From contig DGXZ01000021.1 of assembly GCA_002396485.1 (NCBI GenBank), forward strand, positions 10,970 to 74,969: DNA of 64,000 nt, written 5' to 3'. Of the stretch, positions 1 through 9,409 are shown in pieces; positions within the stretch are counted from its first letter, which is position 1, and the number at the start of each line of letters is the position of its first letter. The notes under the pieces are model-generated. The model was not told the origin of the DNA. It ran no database searches and saw nothing but the letters and a program-made list of their open reading frames with translations. The translations under genes were made by a program, and so were the position numbers. The stretch is from Spartobacteria bacterium UBA5019. Lineage in GTDB: Bacteria > Verrucomicrobiota > Verrucomicrobiia > Chthoniobacterales > Terrimicrobiaceae.

Positions 1-1166
1 GCAAGCGTGAAGGCGCGGCCGTTCTGTTGGGAAGCGCGACGCCATCCCTCGAAAGCTGGCACAATGCCCAGTCGGGAAAATACCAACTCGTGCGTCTCGA
101 CCAGCGGGTGGATGACAAAAGCATGCCGGTCGTGAGGGTCACCGATCTGCGGCGTCCCACGCGGAACGATCCGGAGGGCGGCATTCTCTCGCGTGCCCTG
201 CGCGAGGCTGTGGAGGGGCGAATCGCCAAGGGCGAACAGACGATTCTTTTTCTGAATCGCCGGGGGTTTTCCACCTCCATGATCTGCGAGGCATGTGGCC
301 ATGTGTGCCAGTGCCCCGACTGCAGTGTTTCCTTGACCTACCACCGCGCCGCAGAACGCTTGATGTGTCATATTTGTGGACATAGCAGTCGCGCGCCGAA
401 GACCTGCCCGAAATGCTCGGATCCAAAAATCCGATACTCGGGAACCGGCACGCAAAAGGTCGAGGAGGCACTGAAACGCATCTTCCCGAAAGCCCGCATC
501 GCCCGAATGGATGCCGACTCCATGACGCGTAAGGAGGCTTACCGTGAAACACTCGGAGCTTTTAAAGAAGGCCGCATCGACATCCTCCTCGGCACGCAAA
601 TGATCGCCAAGGGACTCCATTTTCCGAATGTCACGCTTGTGGGAATCGTGAATGCCGACCTCGGCCTGCACATCCCGGATTTCCGTGCTGGCGAGCGGAC
701 ATTCCAACTCCTCACGCAGGTTGCGGGGCGCGCAGGTCGGGGCGAGATGGAGGGCGAGGTGTATGTGCAAACATTCACGCCCTTCAGCCCCTCGATCCAG
801 TTTGCAAGGCATCATGATTTCGAGGGGTTCATGGAGCAGGAAATGGAATTCCGGAAACGCTTCGACTACCCGCCATTCGGCCGGATGGTGATGATCACGC
901 TGCGTGGCGCAATGCGTGAGCGCGTGGAGTTTTCAGCTCAAACGCTCTCACGGAAACTGAAAGCCGCAGCGCCAGCGGGTGTCGTGACAGGTGAGGGTGT
1001 GCCTGCCCCATTGGAAAAGGCAAAGACTTACTATCGTTTTCAAGTCTCGCTGCGCGGCCCCTCCTCGCTTCAGCTCTCGCGTCTCGCGCGCGCGACACTT
1101 GATGCCCTGCCAATGCCCGAGGATGTTTTTGTCGCGGTGGACGTCGATCCGTTGCACCTTATGTGA
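1..1166 (+). CDS. priA: Primosomal protein N' (replication restart helicase PriA), C-terminal part
   Basis: PriA is a 3'-5' superfamily 2 helicase that reloads the replisome at stalled forks. The reading frame is open from base 3, so the gene begins upstream of the window and only about the last 388 codons are present. Visible are the LGSATPS segment (motif III region), the zinc-binding block of CxxC pairs (ICEACG, CQCPDC, CHICG, CPKC), which is diagnostic of PriA, and the C-terminal helicase motifs GTQMIAKGLHFP and QVAGRAGRG. The Walker A and DEAH box would lie upstream. The stop codon overlaps the GTG start of the next gene by 4 bp. No damage is seen in the visible part. Confidence 0.95.
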   Translation, partial: KREGAAVLLGSATPSLESWHNAQSGKYQLVRLDQRVDDKSMPVVRVTDLRRPTRNDPEGGILSRALREAVEGRIAKGEQTILFLNRRGFSTSMICEACGHVCQCPDCSVSLTYHRAAERLMCHICGHSSRAPKTCPKCSDPKIRYSGTGTQKVEEALKRIFPKARIARMDADSMTRKEAYRETLGAFKEGRIDILLGTQMIAKGLHFPNVTLVGIVNADLGLHIPDFRAGERTFQLLTQVAGRAGRGEMEGEVYVQTFTPFSPSIQFARHHDFEGFMEQEMEFRKRFDYPPFGRMVMITLRGAMRERVEFSAQTLSRKLKAAAPAGVVTGEGVPAPLEKAKTYYRFQVSLRGPSSLQLSRLARATLDALPMPEDVFVAVDVDPLHLM

Positions 1167-3574
1167 CTGCTAAGATGAAGGTTCATCCGATTGTCTATTT
1201 TCTTTTCAAGTCCATGGTGCGATTGGCACTGGTGCTGATCTTTATCGGCATACCGGCGGCTGTATTTTATCAACGCGTCCATGGGATCGGATTTGGTGCC
1301 AAGGAGGCCCTTGGTCAGGCGCTAAGCAGTCCAACTCTCGAAGTCAGTATCGGCCATCTCTCCATCAATCCGTTCATGGGACTTGTAGCGAAGAATGTTC
1401 GAGTCCAGGAACGCGGCAACAACGCCAGAGCGTTGGCGTCTATCAACCAAGTCGCGATCTCCATCAGCCTGGGCGAACTCATGCTGCGGCGTGTCGTTGT
1501 GGACAGCCTGTCGCTCAGGGAAGCTGACGCATCCATTCCGCTCCCGAATTCGCCGGACGACCGCCGCGTTACAATCAAGGGCATCAATGCCGAAATCATT
1601 CTCTTGGGAGACAGCATGCGCGTGAGTTCCTTTGCCGCAACGATCGAAGGCATACGCATTCTATTAACCGGAGAGGTCCAAAATCCCTTCGCTTTGCAGA
1701 TGCCGGAGCATGGTAAAAATCCCAATCCCCCGGGGCAGAATGCGCCATTTGAAAAAGTCCTCAGGTTCCTCTCAGAAACATCTTTTCCGCGCGGGGAACC
1801 ACTCATTCAAGGCACCTTCGAAATGGATGCTGCTCATCTCGAGTCCTTGAAATTCCCGGATTTTTCGATCACCTGCCCGATGCTCAACAGGAAGGGGGTG
1901 TCGTTTTCCGACCTTAAAATCCAGGGTGAATACACAGACGGCAGGCTTCGTCTGCCGATTATCCAAATCAAGGATGCGGTCGGCATCCTTCAAGCGTCTG
2001 GCGAGTGGGAGAGAGACACAGCCCAGGCCAAGCTCTCCATTCGAGCGAACCTCAACCCGGCTCCCATTATGAAATCCTTCGCCGATTCGGATCATCCAAG
2101 AGAGGAACCACATTTCCAAGGCGCTCCACAATTTGAAGTCGAAGTAACAGCCGATTTCACAAAAGCCAATGCAGGGCTCCTTGTGACCGGCAGTCTCCTC
2201 GCCCCGGGCATCACCTACAAGGGAACCGAACTTCGCGAGGTTGGATGCAGTTTTGCGTGGGCGGATCAATGCCTTCATGTGCGAGACATTTCATTTCAAG
2301 CCAAACGAGGATCTTTTGCGGGCAACCTTTGGATTGCCCCTGGCGATTTTCGTCTTCAGGTTCAGACCACGATTCCCCCGACGGATCTCAGTCCAATGCT
2401 GGATGGTCCGACACGTGAGTTTTTGGATAAAATGCAAATCGCAGAGCTCCCGGAGATTTCCCTCTCACTCCGTGCGCCGAAGCTCGATTTTGCAGCCGTG
2501 AAGGGAACGGGGCACCTGAAACTCGGCCGCACCGCCATGCGAGGGGCTTGGATCGACTCCGGCACTGCGGATCTCGAGATCGCCGACAGCTGCGTGAATT
2601 ATAAAAACATCGTCATCCTCACAGGTCCAGGTAAGGGGACAGGGTCTTTTGCCTACGATGTCGGTCGGCAGGAGGTCCGCTTGGAAAACATCCGATCCAC
2701 GCTCATTCCCTACGAAGTGTTGATGTGGATTGATCCAAACGTCGCAAAGACAATCAGCCCCTACCGGTTTCGCTCGAATCCGAATGTTGCCGTGCAGGGC
2801 AAGGTTCACATGAAACTGGCAACGAAGAACAATTTATCCATACAAGTCGAGTCACCGGACGGTATGGATTACGATTTGCTCGGAAAGACGCTCTCATTTG
2901 GCAAAACCTCGGCGAAGGTTCTCGTCATTGGAAACAAGGTGGACGCCAGCGTCACGCGCGCCCCGCTCATGGGTGGCGAAGTCACACTGAACGCCGATGT
3001 CTCGATCGATCCGAAGGCTCCATTTTTCACTGCCGATGTGCAGTTGGAGCGTGTGAACTTTTCAAAGCTCACCAAGCTTTATTTCAACTACGACGACTCG
3101 AAAGGCGTGGTCAGCGGGAGATACAACTTCAAAACCCGAATGGGGCAGGAAGAGCTGATGACAGGAAATGGCAGTATCCGCATCGAAGATGGCAATGTGT
3201 TTGCGATCCCAACACTCGGCCCGTTCTCAAGCATCATCGGCGCGATTCTGCCTGGTGTGGCCTACAATACGGCACGGCTTGCCACGGCGGATTTCACGGT
3301 CGCAGACAAGAAGGTCAGTACAAAAAACATCGAGATTGTGGGCAGTGGATTTTCGATGTTCGGTAATGGCGACATTTACTTTCTCACGGGCAAACTTGAC
3401 ATGGATATGAGACTGAACGCCCAAGGAGTTCCGGGAATTGTCTTTTTTCCAGTCAGCAAGCTTTTCGAATACCACTCGAATGGAACATTCTCAAACCCTG
3501 GATGGTCTCCCAAAATCATTACGCGAATACCAGTTTTTGGTGGTGCGAAAAAGGCCGAAGACCGCAATCCATGA
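1163..3574 (+). CDS. AsmA-like / DUF3971-type envelope protein
   Basis: This 803-residue protein has one N-terminal membrane anchor (about residues 15-36, rich in Leu, Ile, Val and Ala) followed by a long beta-rich body. That is the layout of AsmA/TamB/YhdP-type proteins, which span the periplasm and are linked to lipid transport and outer membrane assembly. The C-terminal third reads like an AsmA C-terminal region: a segment around GNGSIRIEDGNVFAIP, then SIIGAILPG, and a final block about a phospholipid-like channel end. It starts at GTG 1163 overlapping priA; ATG 1175 is an alternative. It overlaps the following methyltransferase by ATGA. The family is assigned from architecture and motif style only, and the substrate is unknown. 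Confidence 0.6.
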   Translation: MTAKMKVHPIVYFLFKSMVRLALVLIFIGIPAAVFYQRVHGIGFGAKEALGQALSSPTLEVSIGHLSINPFMGLVAKNVRVQERGNNARALASINQVAISISLGELMLRRVVVDSLSLREADASIPLPNSPDDRRVTIKGINAEIILLGDSMRVSSFAATIEGIRILLTGEVQNPFALQMPEHGKNPNPPGQNAPFEKVLRFLSETSFPRGEPLIQGTFEMDAAHLESLKFPDFSITCPMLNRKGVSFSDLKIQGEYTDGRLRLPIIQIKDAVGILQASGEWERDTAQAKLSIRANLNPAPIMKSFADSDHPREEPHFQGAPQFEVEVTADFTKANAGLLVTGSLLAPGITYKGTELREVGCSFAWADQCLHVRDISFQAKRGSFAGNLWIAPGDFRLQVQTTIPPTDLSPMLDGPTREFLDKMQIAELPEISLSLRAPKLDFAAVKGTGHLKLGRTAMRGAWIDSGTADLEIADSCVNYKNIVILTGPGKGTGSFAYDVGRQEVRLENIRSTLIPYEVLMWIDPNVAKTISPYRFRSNPNVAVQGKVHMKLATKNNLSIQVESPDGMDYDLLGKTLSFGKTSAKVLVIGNKVDASVTRAPLMGGEVTLNADVSIDPKAPFFTADVQLERVNFSKLTKLYFNYDDSKGVVSGRYNFKTRMGQEELMTGNGSIRIEDGNVFAIPTLGPFSSIIGAILPGVAYNTARLATADFTVADKKVSTKNIEIVGSGFSMFGNGDIYFLTGKLDMDMRLNAQGVPGIVFFPVSKLFEYHSNGTFSNPGWSPKIITRIPVFGGAKKAEDRNP

Positions 3575-5094
3575 AGACCGCCAGAACAAACGCAGCCAAG
3601 GATCTCTACAAGCAGCTCAGGTGCCTCACATGGGAGCAGCTCTGGATGGAACATGTGCTGGCCTTCAATCAGGGCGATCAGACCTCGCGTTCTCAAAATG
3701 CGGGCCTGGTCCGTGCCGTGGGAGTTGTCTTCTCGGAGACAGGTCCGCGCTCACAAAAAAATGACGTCGCGACTTGGCTTCGGTCACTCCTGCAGGATTC
3801 CGACGAAAAAATTCGTCGTTATGCGATGGCTGCCCTTCCAAAGATCGGAGCAGAATCCGCAGATGAGGACGCGCTTCTTGAAATCCTTCGAAAAGCCAAT
3901 CCGCCCGAAAGGGAAATGAAATACCTCGCCCGTGCCCTGGATAAAATAGGTGGTAAAGCCACGCTTGAAGTTATGGGAGGGCTACCCGGGCAGACAGCCC
4001 TGAAAGTCAAAGCCAGCCTCGCGCGGGAGGCCGCTCCCTCGGAGATCCGCTTGGATGAGGTGGTGGAGTCTTTTGCAGGTTTTCAGATTCACCTGCGCGG
4101 TCGACGGGGACTTGAGAGATTCGTCCGACAGGAACTGGAGGCATCGCCTCAGGCACGGCGACTTTTCGACTTTAGGAACTCACGACCTGGATTGGTCGAA
4201 ATTGCACCTCAATCCGCTTTCCGTCTCTGCGACCTGTTATCCCTCCGTTGCTTCGGAACCCTCGCGTTTGTTCTGGGAATGATCTCCAAGCCTGATGCGG
4301 CGGAAATCGCCGCACTCATCACAGCCTCCCCGGTTCGTGGTCTTTTCACAAAACTCACACAGGGAGCCATTCGCTATCGTCTGGAATTCCCATCCCTTGG
4401 TCACCAGCGGGGACTGGTTCGCGATATCGCCAATCAGGCTTATGGATTGTGCCCGGATATTCTCAACGACGCCCGAAGCGCTCCCTGGGCTGTCGAGATC
4501 CACCCGTATGGAGGTCAATTTTCTGTCGAACTCCGCCCCCGATTTTCGCCGGACCCACGCTTTTCATACCGCAGGCTAGATGTCCCGGCGGCCTCACATC
4601 CACCGCTGGCCGCCTGCATGGCCCGCCTTGCGGGAAATTCCGGTAGCGATGTTGTCTGGGATCCCTTTTGCGGTTCGGGCTTGGAATTGATCGAACGCGG
4701 ACGGCTTGGAGGTGTGCGAAAACTCCTCGGCTCGGACCGGAGCGCCGAGGCGATTGACATCGCCGGATCCAACCTGGCTGCTTCCGGTCTTCGGGTGGTG
4801 GCGGATTTTTTCCATGGAGATTTTCGGAGTGCCTGCGTTGCACCAAATTCCATAACTCAAATCATCAGCAACCCTCCTATGGGGCGCCGGGTTCCGATTC
4901 CCAACCTTCAGGGTCTTATTAGCGATCTTCTTCATACAGCCGCAAGAGTCCTCCAGCCCGGCGGTGTGCTCGTTTTTGCAAACCCGATCTCAACTCGATC
5001 TTTAAACCCGCGTCTCAAGCTGGACATGACGCAACGCATCGATCTAGGAGGCTTCGATGTCCAGATTGAACGCCACATCAAAGACCATCGATGA
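3571..5094 (+). CDS. THUMP/RlmL-Trm14-like SAM-dependent nucleic-acid methyltransferase with HEAT-like N-terminus
   Basis: The protein has 507 residues from ATG 3571, whose ATGA overlaps the previous stop; upstream in-frame starts would run deep into the AsmA-like gene. Residues about 60-150 look like two or three HEAT-type helical repeats (SDEKIRRYAMAALPKIG). A THUMP-like middle region follows (FAGFQIHLRGRRGLERFVRQ cut by family position). The catalytic domain has the SAM motif DPFCGSG at 364-370 and the catalytic-type NPPMGRR at 434-440. DPxCGSG plus NPPxG is typical of RlmL/RlmK, Trm14 and TrmG10-type RNA N2-guanine or related methyltransferases. The target (rRNA or tRNA guanine) is inferred. 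The last codons overlap the DUF362 gene by 4 bp. Confidence 0.7.
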   Translation: MKTARTNAAKDLYKQLRCLTWEQLWMEHVLAFNQGDQTSRSQNAGLVRAVGVVFSETGPRSQKNDVATWLRSLLQDSDEKIRRYAMAALPKIGAESADEDALLEILRKANPPEREMKYLARALDKIGGKATLEVMGGLPGQTALKVKASLAREAAPSEIRLDEVVESFAGFQIHLRGRRGLERFVRQELEASPQARRLFDFRNSRPGLVEIAPQSAFRLCDLLSLRCFGTLAFVLGMISKPDAAEIAALITASPVRGLFTKLTQGAIRYRLEFPSLGHQRGLVRDIANQAYGLCPDILNDARSAPWAVEIHPYGGQFSVELRPRFSPDPRFSYRRLDVPAASHPPLAACMARLAGNSGSDVVWDPFCGSGLELIERGRLGGVRKLLGSDRSAEAIDIAGSNLAASGLRVVADFFHGDFRSACVAPNSITQIISNPPMGRRVPIPNLQGLISDLLHTAARVLQPGGVLVFANPISTRSLNPRLKLDMTQRIDLGGFDVQIERHIKDHR

Positions 5095-6212
5095 GCTTTT
5101 TTAATCCCATTCCGAAATTCCGTATAGGAGCCTGCATCGTCTTGTTCTTGCTTGCCTCGGCCACCGCGCAGGATGCCGAGAAAGCGAAGGTTTTTTATGC
5201 GATGGAAACATCATCGCTCGCCCAAGACCGGAGACCCAATCCCGCAGTCGTCCGGCGCATGGTGGACAACCTGGTGTGCGCCGCCACTGGCAAACCCAAC
5301 CCCGCCGAGGCATGGGCCTCGCTTGTGAAGGCAAGCGACCGTGTGGGCATCAAGGTTGCCGCATCGGGTGGCGTGGTGAGTGGAACACATCCTGCCGTGG
5401 TCAAAGCCATCGCCACAGGTCTCATTTCCGCAGGTGTGCAACCGTCAAACATCGTCGTCTGGGATCGCAACCTCGATGACCTCCTTGCAGCCGGCTACTC
5501 GCGTAATGATCCTCTTTACCGACTGAGGTGGGTCGATACAGCCACAGGCTATGACAAGAAATCTCAACTCACCGCACCCGTCATAGGCCGCCTGATCTGG
5601 GGGGACAGTGCATTTGGCGATCGCACGAGCTCGCGGATGGAAGACATGCTCGGCGGTGGGGAGCAACTCAGCAGCACGAGCTACTACGCCAAGGTTCTCA
5701 GTCAGGAAGTGGACAAGGTCATCAATGTTCCCTCCCTCACAGACAGCTTCCTGACCGGTGTGAACGGGGCGCTGGCAAATATGACGCTCCCCAATCTCGA
5801 CAACTGGCGACGATTCACTCGATCGCCGGATTTCGGCGATCCCTATCTCGCGGAAATCTATGCGGATGCCATGATTCACGGCAAAGTCGTTCTCACAATT
5901 CTCGATGCCCTCATGCTGCAATATGCTGGCGGCCCCTTTCCCAACCCTGGATTCCTCACCGAGCACCACACCCTTTTTGTGAGCCGCGACCCCGTGGCGA
6001 TTGATGCCACGGCCGTGCGGCTGCTGAACGAAAACCGCATGCCTTCACGGCTCCCCGCGCTGGATAAAATGACACTCTGGTTGCAAAGCGCCTCAGCGAT
6101 CAACCTCGGAAAGAATCGCGAAGAAGACATCGAACTCATCCGCATCGGGGCACGACCGGAACCACCAGTTGGCTTCAAACAATCAGCCCCGCCACAACCC
6201 GGGGCGCGCTGA
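5091..6212 (+). CDS. Secreted DUF362 domain protein
   Basis: This 373-residue protein starts with a clear signal peptide (hydrophobic core ACIVLFLLASATA, likely cut before QDAEK). The body matches DUF362, with an N-terminal lobe containing DRVGIKVAASGG and THPAVVKAI, and the later VINVPSLTDS, NMTLPNLDNW and VSRDPVAIDATAV blocks. DUF362 proteins are often joined to ferredoxin domains and are of unknown biochemical function; no Fe-S cysteine motif is seen here. It is translationally coupled to the upstream methyltransferase (ATGA overlap), and the helicase begins 3 bp after its stop, so the cluster is probably one transcript. Residues beyond 355 are Pro-rich and probably disordered. Confidence 0.75.
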   Translation: MSFFNPIPKFRIGACIVLFLLASATAQDAEKAKVFYAMETSSLAQDRRPNPAVVRRMVDNLVCAATGKPNPAEAWASLVKASDRVGIKVAASGGVVSGTHPAVVKAIATGLISAGVQPSNIVVWDRNLDDLLAAGYSRNDPLYRLRWVDTATGYDKKSQLTAPVIGRLIWGDSAFGDRTSSRMEDMLGGGEQLSSTSYYAKVLSQEVDKVINVPSLTDSFLTGVNGALANMTLPNLDNWRRFTRSPDFGDPYLAEIYADAMIHGKVVLTILDALMLQYAGGPFPNPGFLTEHHTLFVSRDPVAIDATAVRLLNENRMPSRLPALDKMTLWLQSASAINLGKNREEDIELIRIGARPEPPVGFKQSAPPQPGAR

Positions 6213-6214
6213 TA

Positions 6215-8557
6215 TTGAAATCCAACTCTCTCCAGATCCCCTTCGCACCCCTGAACCTCCCTGATCTCTGGCAGCAAGATGCAGTGCGTCACCTGAAGAG
6301 CGGAGCGGATGTCATCATTGATGCTCCAACCGGGGCCGGAAAGACGCGTGTCTTTGAGCTGTTTCTGAAAACACCGGAAGGCACCCGGCTTGGCCAAGCC
6401 GTTTACACGGTTCCAACCCGTGCGCTGGCGAATGACAAGTGGCGTGAATGGAAATCCCTCGGATGGAATGTCGGCATCGCCACGGGTGATCTCGCAGAAA
6501 ACCTGCACGCTCCTGTTATTGTGGCGACTCTGGAAACCCAGCGTGAGCGCATCCTCAGCGGAAACGCCCCGGGATTTCTCATTCTGGATGAATACCAGAT
6601 GCTAGCTGATGCGCAGCGTGGCCTGAATTACGAGATGGCCATTGCACTGCCCCCCGTCTCTACCCGGTTTTTGCTCCTGAGCGGCAGTGTGAGAAATCCC
6701 TCGGATATTGTGGAGTGGCTGAGAAGGCTTGGGCGGCGAGTGGAGTTGATTCAAGTCCAGGAACGCCCGGTTCCCTTGGATCAATTCCCTGTGGAGAATC
6801 TCCCGCGTGTGCCGGATTCTGTTCATGGTTTCTGGCCCCGAGTAGCTGCAGCCGCAGTTCTGGCGGGGCTGACGCCGCTTTTGCTTTTTGCTCCCCGCCG
6901 CCGCGATGCAGAAAAAATGGCGAATCAGATTGCCGCTGCGCTTCCGTTGGATAGCCCGCTGCGCATGACGCCCGAAGACCAAAATCTGCTTGGACGCGAT
7001 CTGGCCAAGCTCCTGCAGCACCGCGTGGCTTTCCACCACAGTGGACTCCCCTACTCCGCTCGGGCAGATTGGATCGAACCGCTTGGAAAAGCCGGCAAGC
7101 TCCAGGTCATCGTTGCCACCACCGGCCTCGCGGCGGGCATCAATTTTTCCGTTCGTTCCGTGATGGTCACCTCGACCAGCTACGGCGATGCCCGCTTCCA
7201 ACGGGAACTTCGGTCCGACGAACTGCTGCAAATGTTCGGTCGGGCTGGCAGGAGAGGACTCGATGAGCGGGGATTCGTTCTCACCGCTCCGAATCTGCCG
7301 GGCCTTCTGGACGCCTCGCCTCGTCAACTCCGGCGGGTGAACCAGATGGACTGGCCCACTTTGCTGCGTGTCATGGAGCCTGCGGCAACTGAAGGGCAAA
7401 ACCCGCTCGCCCGTGCCTCACTCGTATGTGAAAGGCTCTTCAGCCGTCAGAAGATCGCACCCGATTTGGCGCACACCCTCGAAAGCTCTCAGTCAAACCA
7501 ACGCCACGGACCGACAAAGGTCGAGTTTCTTGGACCGGGCAATTGCTGGCATCCTTTGAAAAGTGCACGGGAGGAGACACGCCCTCTTCGTGAATGCCTC
7601 TCACTCCACAAGCAACGATGGGTTCCCGCCCTGCGTGCTCCTCGCACACTCGAGCATTTACATCAAGGCAGGGCCTGCAAGATCGCCGATGGACGGAGTT
7701 TCACCTACGGAAAGGAAGTGCCGGTCGCGCGCTTCACTGGTGTTCATTTTCAGCCGCTCCCGTGGATTCAAAAACTGCTCGGTCTGGGCAAGTCGGAGGC
7801 ATTCTCCGAAGCCGAGTTGATCCGCGACATCATCCCCCTCCTCGAGTCCCAGTGGTTTCCAGGCCTCTTCCATAGCACCGCCCTGCACGGCCCAAACCTG
7901 ATGGCACGCCTCTCGCTGGCGAATGTTCCCGTGAACGCAGTGATCATGCCCGATGGCACTGCGCTTATCGATCCGCCCCGGCGCAGGGTCAGCTCGTCGC
8001 CTGAGATTGGCGAGTCGCTCAGTTTCAACCCAGCTCCGGGGTCTCCCGCCTACGCTTGGCGCAAGCTGGGGCTTGTTGATGAGAGCGGCACACCGACTCC
8101 GCGCGGGAGGCTCTTCAGTCGTTTTCAAAGTGGCGAGGGCCTGATGATCGCGGCGGCACTGGAGGATCCCGGCTATCCCATCGAAGACATCGTTTCACAT
8201 CTGGCCAACCTCCGAGGAGGGCCGCGTTTTATGGATTTTGCCGATGGGCCGAGCCATCGTCTCGCTGCGGCAGCGCGGGAAATTTACGGCCATGTGGATC
8301 ATGAGGGCTACCTTGAGGGTGGTCTGTGTCCCGGGTTTGGCGAGGGAACGTGTGAAGCATTATCAATGCACCGAAGCGGCGGAATGCGAGCTCTGGAAAA
8401 AGAGACCGATGCGATTCGTCGGGGCGACATAGAGCGTGCCACATTGGAATGGAGAAGCCTCCTTCGACACATTCTTCACGCAGCGGATCCTTTATTTCCG
8501 CGCTGGCACGAGCTTCAGGCTGCGGCGAGGCAGTTCCTTGAAAAACCGCCTCTATAA
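6215..8557 (+). CDS. Ski2-like DEAD/DEAH-box helicase
   Basis: A 780-residue superfamily 2 helicase starting at TTG 6215, 3 bp after the DUF362 stop; no nearby ATG fits. The Walker A is APTGAGKT at 37-44, the Walker B is DEYQ at 125-128 instead of the usual DExH, and motif III is SGS (156-158). The C-terminal helicase lobe has VATTGLAAGINF and the arginine-finger motif QMFGRAGRRGLDERG. The order and spacing resemble Ski2/Mtr4/Hel308-type enzymes, which remodel RNA or branched DNA. The roughly 350-residue C-terminal part has no motif I can name and may hold winged-helix and ratchet modules. Its 3' end overlaps the convergent amidotransferase gene by 6 bp. Confidence 0.75.
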   Translation: MKSNSLQIPFAPLNLPDLWQQDAVRHLKSGADVIIDAPTGAGKTRVFELFLKTPEGTRLGQAVYTVPTRALANDKWREWKSLGWNVGIATGDLAENLHAPVIVATLETQRERILSGNAPGFLILDEYQMLADAQRGLNYEMAIALPPVSTRFLLLSGSVRNPSDIVEWLRRLGRRVELIQVQERPVPLDQFPVENLPRVPDSVHGFWPRVAAAAVLAGLTPLLLFAPRRRDAEKMANQIAAALPLDSPLRMTPEDQNLLGRDLAKLLQHRVAFHHSGLPYSARADWIEPLGKAGKLQVIVATTGLAAGINFSVRSVMVTSTSYGDARFQRELRSDELLQMFGRAGRRGLDERGFVLTAPNLPGLLDASPRQLRRVNQMDWPTLLRVMEPAATEGQNPLARASLVCERLFSRQKIAPDLAHTLESSQSNQRHGPTKVEFLGPGNCWHPLKSAREETRPLRECLSLHKQRWVPALRAPRTLEHLHQGRACKIADGRSFTYGKEVPVARFTGVHFQPLPWIQKLLGLGKSEAFSEAELIRDIIPLLESQWFPGLFHSTALHGPNLMARLSLANVPVNAVIMPDGTALIDPPRRRVSSSPEIGESLSFNPAPGSPAYAWRKLGLVDESGTPTPRGRLFSRFQSGEGLMIAAALEDPGYPIEDIVSHLANLRGGPRFMDFADGPSHRLAAAAREIYGHVDHEGYLEGGLCPGFGEGTCEALSMHRSGGMRALEKETDAIRRGDIERATLEWRSLLRHILHAADPLFPRWHELQAAARQFLEKPPL

Positions 8558-9250
8558 AAAATCCGTCCACCTCTTGAATGCGGCGCGGGCGCTTTTTTCG
8601 AGAAGAGGCAAAACCTCGTAGGCTTCCCGAATCAAGGCCTGTGGCTCGACTCCGGAATCCAAAAGGTAATCTTCAGAATCCCAAACGAGTTCCTCAAAAA
8701 GTGCTGGCGTCATTTCAAGATGGAATTGGAATCCATAGCAACTCGGGCCATAGCGAAACATCTGATTCGTAGTGAGAGCGGTGGATGCCAACCTCACGCC
8801 GCCTCCGGGAATTTCAAAGACATCGCCGTGCCAATGCGCAGCGCGAAAAATTTCAGGAAGTTCTCGGGCCAAGGGATCGGAACAAGCATCAGCGCTGAGT
8901 GTCACGGGAAAGAAACCAATTTCCTTGGACTTGGCCCGACTTACATCCGCCCCGAGAGCCCGCGCGATCAACTGAGCTCCCAGACAAAGGCCGAGGACTG
9001 GTTTTTGGGACGCCAAAGCGGATCGAATCAAACCACATTCCCAATCAAGATAAGGATACAAGGCGACCTCATAAGCACTCTGCCCCCCGCCACCGAGCAC
9101 GAGGCCATCCAAGTCTGTGGCATCAATAGGCAAAGTGTCCCCAGCGTAGGGATGAACCGTGAGCAACTCGATACCAACTTCGGCAAGGACTTCGGCGAGG
9201 AGACCTGGTTTGTCCACATTCCCATGCTGGATGAAGAGAACTTTTTTCAT
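8552..9250 (-). CDS. Class I glutamine amidotransferase (GMP synthase-like)
   Basis: This 232-residue stand-alone class I glutamine amidotransferase domain has the nucleophile Cys89 in LGLCLGAQ and the His177/Glu179 pair in FHLE. That completes the Cys-His-Glu triad that releases ammonia from glutamine. I chose ATG at 9250 (MKKVLFIQ) because the conserved Rossmann-type first strand begins there; an in-frame start at 9289 would only add an unstructured tail. Relatives are annotated as GMP synthase-like or gamma-glutamyl-peptide hydrolase-like proteins, and the acceptor substrate is unknown. It is transcribed toward the helicase and divergent from pdhA, so it has its own promoter in the short gap after 9250. 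Confidence 0.85.
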   Translation of the reverse strand: MKKVLFIQHGNVDKPGLLAEVLAEVGIELLTVHPYAGDTLPIDATDLDGLVLGGGGQSAYEVALYPYLDWECGLIRSALASQKPVLGLCLGAQLIARALGADVSRAKSKEIGFFPVTLSADACSDPLARELPEIFRAAHWHGDVFEIPGGGVRLASTALTTNQMFRYGPSCYGFQFHLEMTPALFEELVWDSEDYLLDSGVEPQALIREAYEVLPLLEKSARAAFKRWTDFL

Positions 9251-9354
9251 GTTGGAAACTTCACCATGACTGTTTCTGCGGTGAAACAAAAAAAGGCCAA
9301 CTTCAACTGTATTTCTGCATTGCCAAGGAAGCAGATAATGGAAAAAGTAGGTAC

Positions 9355-9366
9355 GTCCGTCCGGAC
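9355..9366. repeat. GTCCGGAC palindrome upstream of pdhA
   Basis: A perfect 8 bp palindrome, GTCCGGAC at 9359-9366, with a further GTCC directly before it. It lies 44 bp before the preferred pdhA start. A related inverted repeat built from GTCCGGA and TCCGGAC precedes atpD. It may be a regulator site or coincidence. If translation instead began at 9338, it would lie inside the coding sequence. Confidence 0.25.
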
Positions 9367-9409
9367 TGCCGGATCGACATTTAACACCATACCCAAACTC
9401 TCAAGCCCT

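Noticed and set aside
9260..9285. TTCACC/GGTGAA inverted repeat as an operator before pdhA
   Set aside because: Only six pairs with a 14-base gap, partly inside the leader of the divergent gene; likely chance.
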